From assembly GCA_014549065.1 (NCBI GenBank), contig JACDOX010000114.1, positions 2,169,629-2,233,628 on the forward strand: a DNA stretch of 64,000 nt, given 5' to 3'. The stretch comes from Cardinalis cardinalis (taxonomy: Eukaryota > Chordata > Aves > Passeriformes > Cardinalidae). The notes under the pieces are model-generated. The model worked only from the letters and a program-made list of their open reading frames with translations. It did no database searches and had not been told where the DNA came from. A program made the position numbers and the translations under genes. Each line of letters begins with the position of its first letter. The stretch's first letter is position 1. Positions 22,686 through 35,478 of this stretch are shown here, in pieces.

Positions 22686-25600
22686 NGTTTTGTTCTTTAA
22701 TGCTAAAAATTACATGAGAAACCTGCTTTTTTGACATAAAAGNTTTACATAAAAAATGAATAGACAAATTGTAGCAGGTAAAAAAGGCCNGACAAACAAT
22801 CAAAACGCATTTAAACTAATAATTTGTAGCATTAAAATTTGTAATATAACTGAAGTTTAGTTTCTTAATGCATGTGTGGATGTTCATGTGCACTTGCACA
22901 GGTGTAAATAATGTGCACACAGACATGCAGAGACACAAAGTTGCAACTAGTTTTCCAAACTATGAGACAAATGCATGGACAGAATCCCCTTGGTCTCTTA
23001 ACAAAGAGTATCNCTTTTGATCTCATGTAAATTCACTCAAGTCAGGGGAATTACACNGGAGAGAGGTTTGACCCAGAATGTCAACAGTTTTGAGAAAGTA
23101 TGGATTTATTTATTATGCAATTATTCACACAGAGGGACTTGCTCTCTCTTTTAGGAGGATGTGTCATGCAGTTTGATGTGTGCCGCTCNTTTTTCAGAAA
23201 CTGCTTTCTCAGTTCAGGCTAAGGCAGAACAAGCAGTGTCAGGGACTTGCCTATTTGATTTGCCTGTCTTTGCAGTNGGAATATAAAGTTTGCAAGTCAG
23301 CCATACTAAGATACGTTGCATGTCCTAGGTCAGTGGAGAAGATGNGATTCCTCCTGCCTGGGTAAATAAAGATTGACATGAATTTTTATACATCTTTGCT
23401 GCATCTGTTTCCTGCTCTTTTGTTAGATTGCATCCCTCTCTTTTCCTTCCCTTGACAATNTTTCAGTTTGTTTGGATACCAGCAGCACATCTTCCCTCTA
23501 ATGCATTTCTAAAGCTCAGTAAAATAGGATCAAGGAGTCCTTTCTGGCACCAAAGCAAATAGCCCAGACTGACCTGTGTACCTTTGATTTAGAACTNCCT
23601 TCCCTCAAAACATATTTGCCATACACATGCTCCCTAGTACTTCCCCCAGATTCCCCTTTCAGCTGTATATGATTTCTCTATGGTTCCACAACTTAATTAT
23701 AATTGGTTTGGGCACGACTTCCAGTTAAGAGCCAAAGACCAAACAGACATATAGTGGAGATGGCTGGGTTGAAAAAATGCTTTAGTTTCTTCTTTGGCCT
23801 TCATTTATTTAACACCATGCACATACTGATTTTGACTATTTTACATTCCTACAATCTCAAGTAGCTTTCTGGAACAGATTCACTAGATGTTCTTGTACTT
23901 TCCTGTGCCCCAGCTGGCAGTACAGCTGCCCCTAGCCAGCAGTTACTGCAATTCTAAACTGGATTTCCTCTGCTCAAATATAGAACTAATTCTGAGGAAA
24001 ATCACTATCAGTGCCTCTCTTTCTTCTTTCATACTGAGTTTATTACCTTGTTTATATACCTAAATCCAAACCTGCCCCACTTNATCCTAGACATTCAACC
24101 AAATTTGCAAATCCTCAGCTGCCTCTGTGTTTAAAGAAAAGAGGTGGGGAGATTCTTTTAAGCAAAGTCATCTCAGAACTGCACTATTTATGGTAGATGT
24201 CTGTATTTTTCTTATAATATGGATGCCCAAAACAGTCTTATTTGAGTGTAGTACTTGATGAAAAAAACTCGGACAAAAGGCAGCCCCTAGCAGAAATAAA
24301 CANACTCCCACCCTGTCTCCCAATGCAGGTGGATATTCAGTGATTCTGGATCTCTCCATCAGCAAATCCTTTCTCCAGGACCAAAATCCAAACCCCATAT
24401 AAAGTGCCAAATCGAACTCTTCCTACATCTCTTGGCAGCCANAGCCTCAAGATCCCTGTCATCATTCAGCACATCTATCACTCAAATTACACATCAGACA
24501 CTTAGAGGTAAGCATTGGTGTCAAAATCTCAAGAAGTTGGTAACAAATGTGACTTCAGAGAACACTCAGTGGGACCAAATCATTCTGTAAGGGCTCTGTG
24601 TCTTGGTAGATATCATCTCTTGTTTACTGTCTCTCAAAGAATGAAGTTATTAAACAATGAGCAAATTGCAGGATATATGCAGGCTTACAGACACATCAAC
24701 AAGAGACTCCCTGTCTTGATACCTCATGGGGCTGTTCATGTGCCTCTCGTGCAGAGTGACTAAGCAAAGTGCATGCTCTTTAGACTATGGTGATTTCCAG
24801 TATAAAGAGCAGGTATGAGCATTCCCCACAAATTAAGTGATGAAGACAGTAGCTGAAGTCCTGAGGGTAACATTGCAGAGTTCCTTATCAGGACTCAAGA
24901 AAACACAGCACTAATAGTCTCTAGGGAATTCTAATACAATCCTCACCCAAAAAATTATGTTGGTTTGGAGTTTAATCAGTATCTCGGAAATTACATGCAA
25001 ATTTACAAACTACTAAATTCATAATTAGTGTAAGTGTTATGAAACTATTTCTTCCCATTGCAAACTGAGAAACAAGTGATGATTTACAAACAGTACAATC
25101 NGTGTACCAGCAGATGTAGGGATACTTCTGATTGTGCCTGCCCATGTGCCAAAAAAAGAGCTCTTATCTTATGTGATAAAAATCTTAAATAGCAGTAATG
25201 CCTCATCCCCAAGCTCAGGGACAGTATGGTGCCAATCATAGGATGAGGTTAGAGAGAAANTGCTTACAGAAGCATTGTAATGAACAAATTTTTTCTCCAG
25301 TAGTGCCTCTGGAATATATATCACAGAAATTATTGGTCTACATTATAAGTTCAAACCTTCCAACACAGTACTTACNTAGACCTTTAAACTGCCTGGGACA
25401 CAGAGTAACCTGACCACAGCAACACACAGCAACCACTGTGGTCACCAATAAAGCAAAGACAAGGAAAACAAAAATTTTTTTTTTAAAAGTTATCATTGCA
25501 TNGGGACTGGATTGATACAATGGCAACCCTTAAATGCACTGCCCATATGGNGTATTTTACCTGTCATTCCTGAGGATTTCTATGTATCAGTCTTCTAAAA

Positions 25601-26270
25601 GGAGACAAAACTGCCTCCCCCCCTCTCCAAAATGTAGATAATCTCAAAGATCAAATTCATTTAAAAAGCAGCCCATAATTAAGATTTTTAAAAGTTAGAT
25701 TTTGTATTATTAAAGCATAATGGGGTCCCCTAGGTTCCAATTAAGAAGCNGATTAAAAAATCTTTGAGCTTAGGAAGCTGCAGGTAGGGAGTTCTGCACT
25801 CAGCTGCCTTGAATTAGCATATTGATGGCACCACAGCCCGGGCTGGAAGGAAAGGCAGAGACCCTGCAGACATTTTGCCAGGCCAGCACAGTGCTTTGTG
25901 AGCATTTCTGCCTCAGTCCAAGGAAAAAATTACTTAAACAGCCAGGCCTGACCAGCAATAAAAAAGTTATAGCAAAAGAAATGTACTGGGCAAAGTATTT
26001 GCTGGTAGTAGTACTTCAGGGAAAACATATTGTGATTGGAGCAACATGAAAAAGAACAAATTCTAACCCAAAACAAAACCTATGAGGTTTCTGGCTTGGA
26101 TTTGGAAGGACATTACTCTATGACCTTGATCCATAACAGAGCTACAGCTTCAGTTTCAGCATACAGNAAAGTTCTGGCACAATCCCAGAAATTTGTTTTA
26201 GAAAGGCCCTTGNAATCTGNGTTAACTTTCATCCTCTTGNAAATTTAAGACAATTAGCCACACTNGTTTC
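22686..26270. other. Unique sequence with clustered single-base Ns
   Basis: Twenty-four isolated N bases lie in about 3.6 kb, against none in roughly 12.1-20.1 kb. The flanking bases continue normally, so these are ambiguous calls and not scaffold gaps. No gene is recognisable. A TG/CA-alternating stretch lies around 22868-22935. ORFs are short and several are interrupted by X. Confidence 0.8.
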
Positions 26271-29073
26271 AAACTGAAACCCACAAAAAGTGAGTTTAGC
26301 AGGATATTTAATTTTTCATTCTGAGCTCTTAAACATTAAGCTGATGCTGGTAGAGTGCTTAAACAGTTTCATCCTAGAAATCAGTTCCCAGAGCACTCAG
26401 GCACTTGGTGAACCCTACAGAGCTTCGTGAGCACTGTGAAGCCCACCACTGGGAGCAGGGGGAACTTCCTACCACAGATGCCCAGCCTGCTGCTCTATCT
26501 GCCCCTTCTTGATCTAACCAAGGTTCTTCAAGCAGAAGCAAAGGAGAAACCTACAAGGCACTGTAGTAGCAGCTATTAAGGAAATTGCTTAAACAAGGTG
26601 CTCAGGAGACACAGTACAAAGTTCAGTCTTGGTGAGAAAACGGAATGGAAAGCACAAGGAAGGAAGGTCAGAAGAGCACAGAACTGGTAAACTGGTGAAA
26701 CTTATCAAAGTTTGCACAGTGATGACTATTACATGAGAAGANGATGAAAGTGACTCATGTTTTGGTGGAAATGGGTTTTTTTATGCTAAGAATATCACTT
26801 TTGCTTCAGGCAGTTCATTTGGCAGGAGACACTGGAGGGTTTGCACATCATCAAGGATCACTCTGGTGGATAAGGTTTAAGCAGCTACAAAATTGTGCCN
26901 AGATTTCTGATGACTGAGGTGAAGGTAAAATAATTGGGATTATGGGTTTTCAAGTATCTTGCTTCATTGTAAATAAAAAAAACAATAGCACTGAAGGACT
27001 ACCTTGGCATTTTCTTTATCCTGGATAACATTGCCGTCTTTAGGCTCATGAACAACGTGCACTGCAGAAACGTGCCCAAATGCAGAGGGAATCTACCTTG
27101 GTTCTGGTTCAAGGACTCCCTGTTCTCTGTAGCTTCTCAGGTTACAAAAGCTCACTTTCACCTGTACAGTTTTCTTGCAAAGAAGTTTTTTCAGATTTTG
27201 AAATGGCTCTTCTCCCAAAAAGGATGTGTGAAGTAAAGGAATAAAAATGCAAAGCCAAGATAGACATGGTTATAGCTCCCATGGCACCTGTAACTCAGAT
27301 GTCTCCAGCACATGAAGTACTTTATAATATTGAATTTGCTGCTAAACTTAGGCCTTCACTGCATTGTATGTACAGTACATTCTACTGGGTTTGACCACTC
27401 ATCTTATAGCTTGTTAAATACTATGGGTCAGCTTTACATCTGTTTCCTTTCTGTTANTCTCTTGACTGTATTCTCATCTCCATCACAACTTCTGTCAAAG
27501 GTCCTAGACTAGATCCCCCTTTAATTCCTCCCCTGAGGAACTAACCAAAATCCACAGCTAAGGCAGTACTTCTCATCTGCTGCTTCTTTTGAGAAATGTT
27601 CTTNCCATTTCCTAGAGTAGGGTATGCCTGTGCTGAGAAATGACATTGTGTTTTTGTGAAACTCTTTGCTAAGCTGGTATGACTGCTAAATACCACACTG
27701 CATATGTGGGCTGAAACAAAGCCATTTTCTGGTGAATGCTGCTTATGAATCCTGAGGTTTGTAGATGCATTTTTAAAACTGTTCAGAGACTACCTAAGTG
27801 ATCTGCACATGAACACTTTCTTTGGAAATGCCACCTGAAAATGTCAAGTGATGCCAACAGCTTTAATCCAGACCCTGAAAGTCTCTGTAGGTGTGAATCG
27901 CCTTTCATGTACAGAAGGGAAATGAGTGCATGAGTTCTTCTTTCACATCCTGTCATGCAAGGGCACCCAGACACCTCATGCTTTGTACCTCTGAGTGTAA
28001 GATTAAGAGAAAGGGACGTAGTGTTGCCTGCTATGCTGCAGACAGCAAAAGTAACACAAGAGACCCTTCACATAGCACTGAATATTCAGGAAAAGCCCAT
28101 TTAAGGAAAAGCAATTCTTTGTGAAAATCCCTGGAGTGTTGCTCACTTCTATAATTGGATGTATGTTCTGAAGAAGATGTACTGAAACAAAACAGTCATC
28201 CTGGTCAGACAAAAGGTTAGTCTAACTCAGTATTATGTCCCTGGGCATCCTGTAAATGCANAGGAAAAAATATAAAACCAGGCAAGCACATAAAGATACT
28301 TTTCTAAATACTCCCTCATGATTCAGATATTTGGAGCTTTGAAACTGTGCCTTTAAAATACGCAATCCATCCCTCAAGAGGAACTCAGGTCATGAAAGGA
28401 GAATAAAAAGAAAGCTAAGAGTGGATGCAGATTGCCACAGCAACAGCAGTTGAACTCTTGAATCTATGCACAGGGGAGTTTCTGATTAGAGGCAGGAAGA
28501 GAGGACATGCTCTGATGCTAACCTTGTAAAGACCCTCATGGTTAGGTAGGCCAACAGCAGCTCTTGACTATTTTCTTTAGACTTANGAACTCACCTAAAT
28601 TCATAAATTATTTATTTTATAGATCAACCACTAAAGTGAGGTAGCAAGTAGTTTTCTCAAATTTGGTACATTCACCTATAGATTATTATTTTCAATAAAA
28701 TGCATTCATGTCTTCAGTGTAGTTAAGTGTAGACTAAGACTCTGCTGACTTCTTAGAATGCCAACTGCCACTGAAGTTGTTTTAAAAAACAAGAAATAAA
28801 TTATTTCAGAAAATGGTATTACAATAGTTTTGTGTTTATGATGCAAATCAAGTAGTCATCCTAAAAATTTTAGTGAATATATATATAATTGGGAAATGAC
28901 AAAACAAAATTATGACTTGACAGTCTTTGCTGTCAGTTCTTTTAAGGTTCACATATTACAAGAATTCAGGTACAATAACAGTTTCCTTCAAGCTAATTAT
29001 TTGGAAAGCCAATGAATACAGACAATTATGCAGTCAAATAAGGATGTAAAACAATACCCTTTTATTTTCGCAG
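26271..29073. other. Unique non-coding sequence, possibly intronic
   Basis: No gene recognised. It ends in a good 3' splice-site sequence (CCCTTTTATTTTCGCAG at 29057-29073), so if the exon call at 29074 is right, the right part of this stretch is an intron. A short TATATATATAA run lies near 28878. Confidence 0.6.
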
Positions 29074-29210
29074 GGATGTGCAAGATCCAGAATGCAAAAC
29101 ACATACAGGTTAATCAGGAAGAAGCAGAAGAAGAAATCAGAAAGTTTATTCAATCAGATCCATATAGTTGCTTGAAAACAGTTCTGCAAAACAATCCTGA
29201 GAATGAGTAG
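29074..29210 (+). CDS. Possible 3'-terminal coding exon, unidentified gene
   Basis: A pyrimidine-rich tract ending in CGCAG at 29073 is followed by GG and then an open frame (ATG TGC AAG ...) of 44 codons ending in TAG at 29208-29210. The peptide is hydrophilic with an acidic helix-like centre (NQEEAEEEIRKFIQSD) and ends LKTVLQNNPENE, which reads like the C-terminus of a real protein. The frame also runs upstream of the acceptor to an ATG at 29028, but that part overlaps the splice tract. There is no recognisable family and no other + strand exon was identified upstream. An AATAAA lies about 1 kb downstream (near 30270), compatible with a 3' UTR but not evidence for one. Without a homologue this is inference. 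Confidence 0.3.
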
Positions 29211-31960
29211 CTGATACTTTTCTATGTTGCATCCCTCAATTTTCTATTTTATTTATCATAATTAGGCTGTAATATCTGGAGTGCAATATGGCATATCTGG
29301 TGGCAGCTGAGTTATCAAAGAATTAGGACTCCAGTTAGTGATATTTATGGACACTTTGTGCTTTGCAGAAATCTTGTCTATTCTAACTCTGCTTTTGTAA
29401 CCATAAGTAATGTTACCACCATGGGCTATTATTACTAATTTATCCTTCTAAAGCTGATAGGGCTTCTAAAATCACTTGAGAGGGCACACAGAAATCCACA
29501 ATCCCTGTAGCACTATGCCAGGACACTGACCCAAAGGATGAATGTCCCACATCCTGCTACACTCCTGTAATGCATCAGACACCCTACAGGCAGGCCTGCA
29601 AACCTAACAGAAAGGAAAAATCAGTGTAATGTCCTCTCAATGTTCTATTCAAGGTAAAATGATGGAAATTACTGGAAGCTGAAGAACTGTATTAACAGAC
29701 AGTATTTTCTTGGGCTGATTTCTTAAAGAGCCTTACAATGTGTCCTGTGTGGGCCTGTGAAATGTGTGGGGAGAGCTCCAGAAAAGGCATTCACTCCACC
29801 TGAAAGAGAAAGCAGAGGAGGAATATGGAAGAATTGTGCAAGGTGTACTGTGGCCACTAAAGGCCTTTCTTGGAGGTGTATATGTATTGATTCAATATTG
29901 CAGTTTATTTCCATTGCATAGACACTGTTTATCTTGCAAGACTACTCTGGGGAGGAGCACACAACTCTGGCTGCAGCCTGTGTTTTAACTAGGTTTCTTA
30001 AGACTAAGTCCAGAGAAACAGAGTGAGACTATTAATGGCACTCAGNTAGAAAGCTCTGGTGTCCTTGTCTCAGTGCAGACGTGCCCCCACTACATGGAAA
30101 CACATAAAGAGAAGCCAGAGAACAAAAATCTTATTGTTCTAATTGTTTCTGCTTCACAACCTGTCTTTTACCAGATCCATTACATACCATGTCACACATT
30201 GGTTTCTCAAAAACTATAAATTCTTAACACTGGGGAGTAGGAACTACATTTTGGTTCTGTGTTTGCACCTAATAAAATGGAGTAATTAGTACTCTACACT
30301 TCAAAACAGTCTATTTATTCCTCAGGCCACTGCTTCAAGCTGCTCTAACTTCATTTTTGCCAGCCAGTTCTGTTGATGTGCATATTTGCTCTGAGCCAAA
30401 TCACCTGATATGGGAAGAATCTCATCCCTGCCCAGATGCAATGAATTGTCTTTTACTGTCAATTTGTTCAAAATTTTGCAATGGCAGCACCACTGCAAGC
30501 AGCCTGTTTTACTAGTTCCCAATTTATATTAATTCCATATGCTGCTGTGTAATAATACCTCTCATCTCTCTTGCCTTTAGAAATAAAAAATATGATTTAT
30601 CAGCAGCCTCTTTATACTGCCAGTATATAATTGCACACGGGCTAATTGTTAAAGTTCTGAGGGAGCTACACTAAGGGATCAACCCCTTTATTGCTGCAGT
30701 AATGAGATTTTAATGGCTGGCTGGCTAGACCTTCTGGCCTTCTCGGGGAGGCAAGCCTTAGCCATACCCTTTCTTTCTGCCCATTAATCATCAGTCTCCC
30801 ATAACAGTACATCAAGGCAAACAGAACTGCACTGTTGCAAACAGGGAGCAAAAACCAAGACTCATTGCGTCTCATTATCTCCATTAATACATACCTATAA
30901 CAACGCTGCAGATAATTTCCTTACATTGCTTGAAAAGAAGCCATGGATGGCTCATGACCATGGTAAATATACATCAGGTTTATTGTCTTTAGGTCAGTAT
31001 TTCCCATCCTGGCCCATGAAACAGTGACCTGTAGTCATTAACAACTGATGACATGTTTAAAACCTCACACTCTGGGGAAGCCACCTCGCATCACTGACAG
31101 CTGTAACTCTCATAGCNGGTCACTGGAGAGCAATAGCATTTCTGCTTTTTTACAAAAAGCAGAAAAGGCCTTGGCTGTGTGTAAGCCCTGCTCAGCAATA
31201 ACAAAAACATCTTTCTATTATCAACATTGTGTTCAGCATAAATCCAAAACACAGTCCCATATCAGCCACTCTGAAGAAAATTTACTCTACTTCAGCCAAA
31301 ACTAGCACTGCACCTTGTCTCTGTTCCTGACAGCAGGACAGTGGAAGAGATACACATACTTCCAAGTGATAGATTTATGGATCCAGTCAAATGGAAAGTG
31401 ATCAAGGAAGCAGCTTTTCTGCAGCCTCTTGGTAGAGTGGTGGACATGCACTATTGCCAAACCACCAGCCATGCTGCACAGTTGTATGTTGTGTACCAAG
31501 GAGAGGGTTCTGTCCAGTGCAGCCAGCAGGTTAACAGCATTTATTTGAGCCTGCTCCCTCACTTCTCCATTGACTATGAGGTGAGGATTCTGTGATTCAG
31601 ATTCTTTTGGGCAACATATTTTTTAATCCATTTGAAGGAACCACACACTATCTTGCAGGCAATAGCAGCACTGGATTGATGGGAGTTCACATAATTCTTT
31701 TATGTTCTGTCATAAAAAACACAGGCCAGACTAAATCCCACTAGGCTTACTGCACACAGAGTAAATTACACCAACGCCTCCTGTGTCACATATTGTTTCT
31801 ACCAAAATGCAAAGATTTGGAAGATAGTAACTGATGAGTATAGTGTGTTTGAGGAACTGGTGTTGAGGGAAGGAAACAGCAATGTGGCTGTTCAACGAGC
31901 AGAAGCAACATCTTATTTCCTTGCAGTTACTTCATCATCTAACACACAACACACATAACA
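29211..31960. other. Unique non-coding sequence
   Basis: The first kilobase could be 3' UTR if the upstream exon is real. A CNE-like block lies at about 30520-30730. ORFs at 31302-31562 (minus) and 31341-31595 (plus) overlap on opposite strands and neither shows a motif, so at most one could be real and probably neither is. Confidence 0.6.
30520..30730. other. CNE-like AT-rich block
   Basis: Non-repetitive AT-rich sequence rich in homeodomain-type cores (TTATATTAATTCC, GTATATAATTGCAC, GGGCTAATTG, GTAATGAGATTTTAATGG) mixed with GC words such as CAGCAGCC and GCTGCAG. This is the strongest CNE-like texture in the window, along with the block at 34.8 kb. Not tested for conservation. Confidence 0.27.
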
Positions 31961-32305
31961 CAGAATCATAGAATGGTTTGGAATGGAAGGGGCCTTAAAG
32001 ATCATCTGGTTCCAACTCTCCTGCTATGGGCAAAGACACCTTTCACTAGGCAGCTTGCTCAAAGACCCAACCAATGTGGCCTTAAACACTTCCAGGGATG
32101 AGGCATCCACAACTTCTCTGGGCAACCTGTGCCAGTGCCTCACCACACTCACAGTAAAGAATTTCTCCCTAATATCTAGTCTAAACCTACTCTGTTTTAG
32201 TTTCAAGCCATTCACCTTTGTCTTATACTACATGTCCTTGTAAAGATTCCTTCTCCAGCTTTCTTGTAAGTTCCCTTTAGGCACTGAAATGCCTTCTCTT
32301 CAGCT
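31961..32305 (-). mobile_element. CR1 LINE 3' end, minus strand
   Basis: Starts with CAGAATCATAGAATGGTTTG and continues through CCTTAAAGATCATCTGGTTC, AACACTTCCAGGGATGAGGC and GGGCAACCTGTGCCAGTGCC, all reverse-complement CR1 3' signatures. On the minus strand the ORF2 C-terminal motifs FRLDIREKFFTV, HWHRLPREVVD and SSLEVFKA are readable in one frame, so this copy is less decayed than the one at 2.9 kb. It is truncated at its 5' (right) end near 32305. Being 5'-truncated, it cannot move itself. Confidence 0.95.
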
Positions 32306-34264
32306 GACATGTAGCTATCCTTCAAAGAGGAGGACACAAAAAATATTTACAGTCTATTTTTACAGAATAAAATCTCTTCTTTGAATGCAAAAACTATTCT
32401 AAATACTGCTGAGTAGGAAAGAATCTGGAAAAAACACAGTGATTACAAAAATTAAATGGGTCCTCATTAGAAAAGTTTAGAGAGGCTAAAACTGCAGTTA
32501 AATTTCCTGTCTTGTGTGCTCAATTTGACTTCTTGGCGTTCCTCTGCGCATTTGCTCTTGCCTCCGACACACATCCCTTATGCTCCTCCCCAGCTCACAA
32601 ATTCTAAAGTTACAAAACAGCCAAGTAACTAGCACAGGAGAAGGCAGAGGGCACTTGTGAAAACCTTTTTCAGTATCCTCATGCTGTGTACCTCTCACTG
32701 CCCATGTAGTCACACACAGATATCTCATCCCAATCCCTGGCACTGCTCCTCAGACAGGGAAGGATGCAAGGAAATCTGCCTGAAGCCACTCAAGAAAGGT
32801 AAAGGCAAGGTGTTGTCAGACACAGTCTGCTGGCTTCAGTGTCTCTGTTTTGGATGTAAAAGTACAAAAGCAACCCTTTGCACCCTAAGAAGATACAGGA
32901 CCTTCATGATCTATCTCTTCATGAAACAAAGACAGTAAAAGACAGTTCTGAAATGATATATTTACTTCTAGTTTGTTCATCCAGAGTTTAAATTTCTTTG
33001 GTAATGGACAAAATATTTTTCTTTAGTTTTTATATGTGAATAAAAGGACATGATAGAGACAGAAAAGCAGGAAAATACAGTATCTAATTTTGTTTTAATT
33101 TGCTGACCTGAGCAGCACTTCTGCCAGTGTTACTGGTTTGAACACCAGACTCCTGCTTTAGTGGTAGAATGCTCTTTACCTATTGCAGCCATCTGCTGGC
33201 TTTCCTGACAAGTGGTCACAATGCCTGAATCAGAGTCTGGACTCACGGCTGCTGTAATCAAGAATCCATTTATCCAGACAATCCATGGCCTGTGTGCCTG
33301 TGCACAGTTAGTCTGGGATGTCTGGAGCACAGGGGTGGAGTACACAGATGAGAGCTTCTACACATATGCTGGTTTTCCCAGTGGAAATATTGACAATATG
33401 AAGGACATGCAAAATGAAAAATTTATCTTTGACTTTTACACAAGATTATATGTTTGGGCTCTTCTGCTTTCCTTTGCACTTCTGGAGGAAGACACGCCCA
33501 TGATCACCTCAACACTGAACCAGCTGTTCCCTGGGGTTTTTAAAAAGACACACAGAAATTCAGGGGCTACACTGAGGGGGACAGAGGGTTGAATTCATAG
33601 TAATTTTTTCTCATTATCCAGTCACAAAATATAAAACCATGGATATTTATTTTAACAAAAACACAAGACGTTGGCACTGTGGGAAACAAAATAGGCAAAC
33701 AATTTTTTTTGCTCTAATTTTCCCCCTTATCATTCAAAGTAGAAGAACTGACAAGAAATGCAATTTTTTTTCTTTTTGTACTTTGAAGGATAAGTAGTAG
33801 GAAAAATCTTTTTGCGAGGACAAATCAATTGGATATTTTAAGACAGATACTGACATAAACATATGAAAGATTACTTCATTAAAAAATTCTTCTGTTCTTA
33901 TTTACATGCTTTCTTAATCTGCATGGAGTTTATCTCTTGATTTCCCATCTTCTATCACGGGATAAGCATAGAATCCACCATGCTCCACCACCCTGACTAA
34001 TGGGACAAATTGACAGTAAGCCACTGCTAATGAACCAGGTTTTAGAAATGAACACAAAGTTAACTGAATCAGAATTATCCATGACCCAATTCTGTAACAT
34101 ATTCTACCCTTGTCATTTGCTCCAGTGGAAAAAGCACAGAAAATTAAAACTACACCAGATGGGAACTGATGTACAATGTTTTGAATTATTATTGCTGGCA
34201 ACAGCATAACAAAGAATTGTGCTCCTACTTTCTAATTTTTTGGCATTTTTTGACCAGTTTGTCT
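32306..34264. other. Unique non-coding sequence
   Basis: No gene recognised. A 126-codon + strand ORF (33212-33592) is the longest here but has no known motif and is within chance expectation for its length. A CTCF-like 14-mer lies at 33186-33199. Confidence 0.6.
33186..33199 (-). promoter_or_regulatory. CTCF-like motif (13 of 14)
   Basis: CAGCCATCTGCTGG matches the reverse complement of CCASYAGRKGGCRS at 13 of 14 positions. It lies 2.3 kb from a weaker, oppositely oriented match at 35465. Such matches occur by chance at about one per 64 kb. Confidence 0.25.
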
Positions 34265-34591
34265 GAAGCTAAGCAACTCAAAGAAAGTTAGCATCCAATC
34301 AAAGCCCTGTCATCTAGAGGGCAATCTGTCTTTGCCTGCCAGCCATATAAATGCATGGCTGGAACACCTATTTAGTGAGTCAGCCACGGACCATTAAGGA
34401 GCCAGAGCCTGAAATGGGCAGAAGAGCAATGTAAGCCCCTGCCAGCCCTGAGCTATGGAGAGGAGAACCAGTCTAAAGGCAATGAAATACATTGTTAGTG
34501 GAAGCTGAGGATTGAATAAACAAGTCCTGTTCTATCAGACTTTGCTTCTTAAGCTTGCTACTTATTGTGTAGTAAATTGGAAGTCATCAGG
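34265..34591 (+). mobile_element. Doubtful solo LTR
   Basis: The order is LTR-like on the + strand: a TATA-type CATATAAAT at 34343 inside a perfect inverted repeat (34339-34362), a GC-richer leader, AATAAA at 34515-34520 about 170 bases downstream, then a T-rich U5-like end (TCCTGTTCTATCAGACTTTG). No terminal TG...CA pair or target duplication could be fixed and I do not recognise a family. A fortuitous TATA plus AATAAA pair in unique DNA is a fair alternative. Confidence 0.3.
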
Positions 34592-34784
34592 ATTAACAAG
34601 CTTTCTGAGTCAGAAGATGGAATTGCTGGACACCAAGTGTAAAATGCAGCAGTTTAGAAAGCAACATCTAAGCCCTCATCTGACCTAGTAAATTAAAGAG
34701 TCATACTTGCTTTGAGAGCACTCGCTACACATTACTTTAGGACAACAATGCCCCCCACCCCAATTTCAAATACATAGAAGTTAT

Positions 34785-35105
34785 CTTAAAACAATTAGCA
34801 ATTAATAGAATTGGCATGCAGTGAAGCAGCAGAAAAATTAGTGACATCAATCATCTTTCAATATCCACTGCAACATCAAACAGAAATTTCATCTCCATAT
34901 TATGATGCAGCACAGAAACTGAATTGTTAGTATTGTTATTAGCTTAAATAAAACCCAATCTACAGGATTTTGAAACTCCTTTGAAATTCAGTTTGTTAAA
35001 TGCATCTCCCATTAAGCCACTTTCATTATTTAAACAACATAATGCAATAAAAATATTGCAAGATTAAACTCGCCATCTAAGTGATTTATTTGTAAGTCAC
35101 AAGGA
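34785..35105. other. CNE-like AT-rich block
   Basis: Over 300 bases of non-repetitive AT-rich sequence with many ATTAG/AATTAAT/TAATG cores and words such as GTTAAATGCATCTCCCATTA and ATTTAAACAACATAATGC. No CR1, LTR or simple repeat explains it. It looks like a vertebrate developmental enhancer, but that is inference from texture. Confidence 0.27.
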
Positions 35106-35464
35106 AAATGGTCTCATATCACTTCCAAGCACAGATTAAAATATTGTTGCACTCTCTACTTGAGAGGAGTTTGGTCCTCATATATAGGGGATACATTTCA
35201 ACCTAGGAACAAGCATCATTATGTGGAAGATTCTCTGTGTTAGCACTGATTCTTGTGTCAGGCGTAGGCACAGTAAAACAGTACTCACTGAGGAGGAGAA
35301 CCTGGCACAGGTAGTACAAACTTGTTATCATCCCAAGCTCATGTAACTGGCTCTGACCTCAGAAAGAAGATGTACTGACAGTATTAGGCTCATAGGCCTG
35401 AAGATGATGCACATGGAATAATTTTTCTCTCTTTTCTAATAGAAAAATCAAAGGAAAATAGTGG

Positions 35465-35478
35465 GCTGCAGGGGGCAG
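35465..35478 (+). promoter_or_regulatory. CTCF-like motif (12 of 14)
   Basis: GCTGCAGGGGGCAG matches CCASYAGRKGGCRS at 12 of 14 positions. About a dozen matches of this quality are expected by chance in the window. Its only extra interest is that it points away from the site at 33186. Confidence 0.12.

Noticed and set aside
33212..33592. 126-codon + strand ORF
   Set aside because: No motif, no splice or promoter context, and several ORFs of this size are expected by chance.
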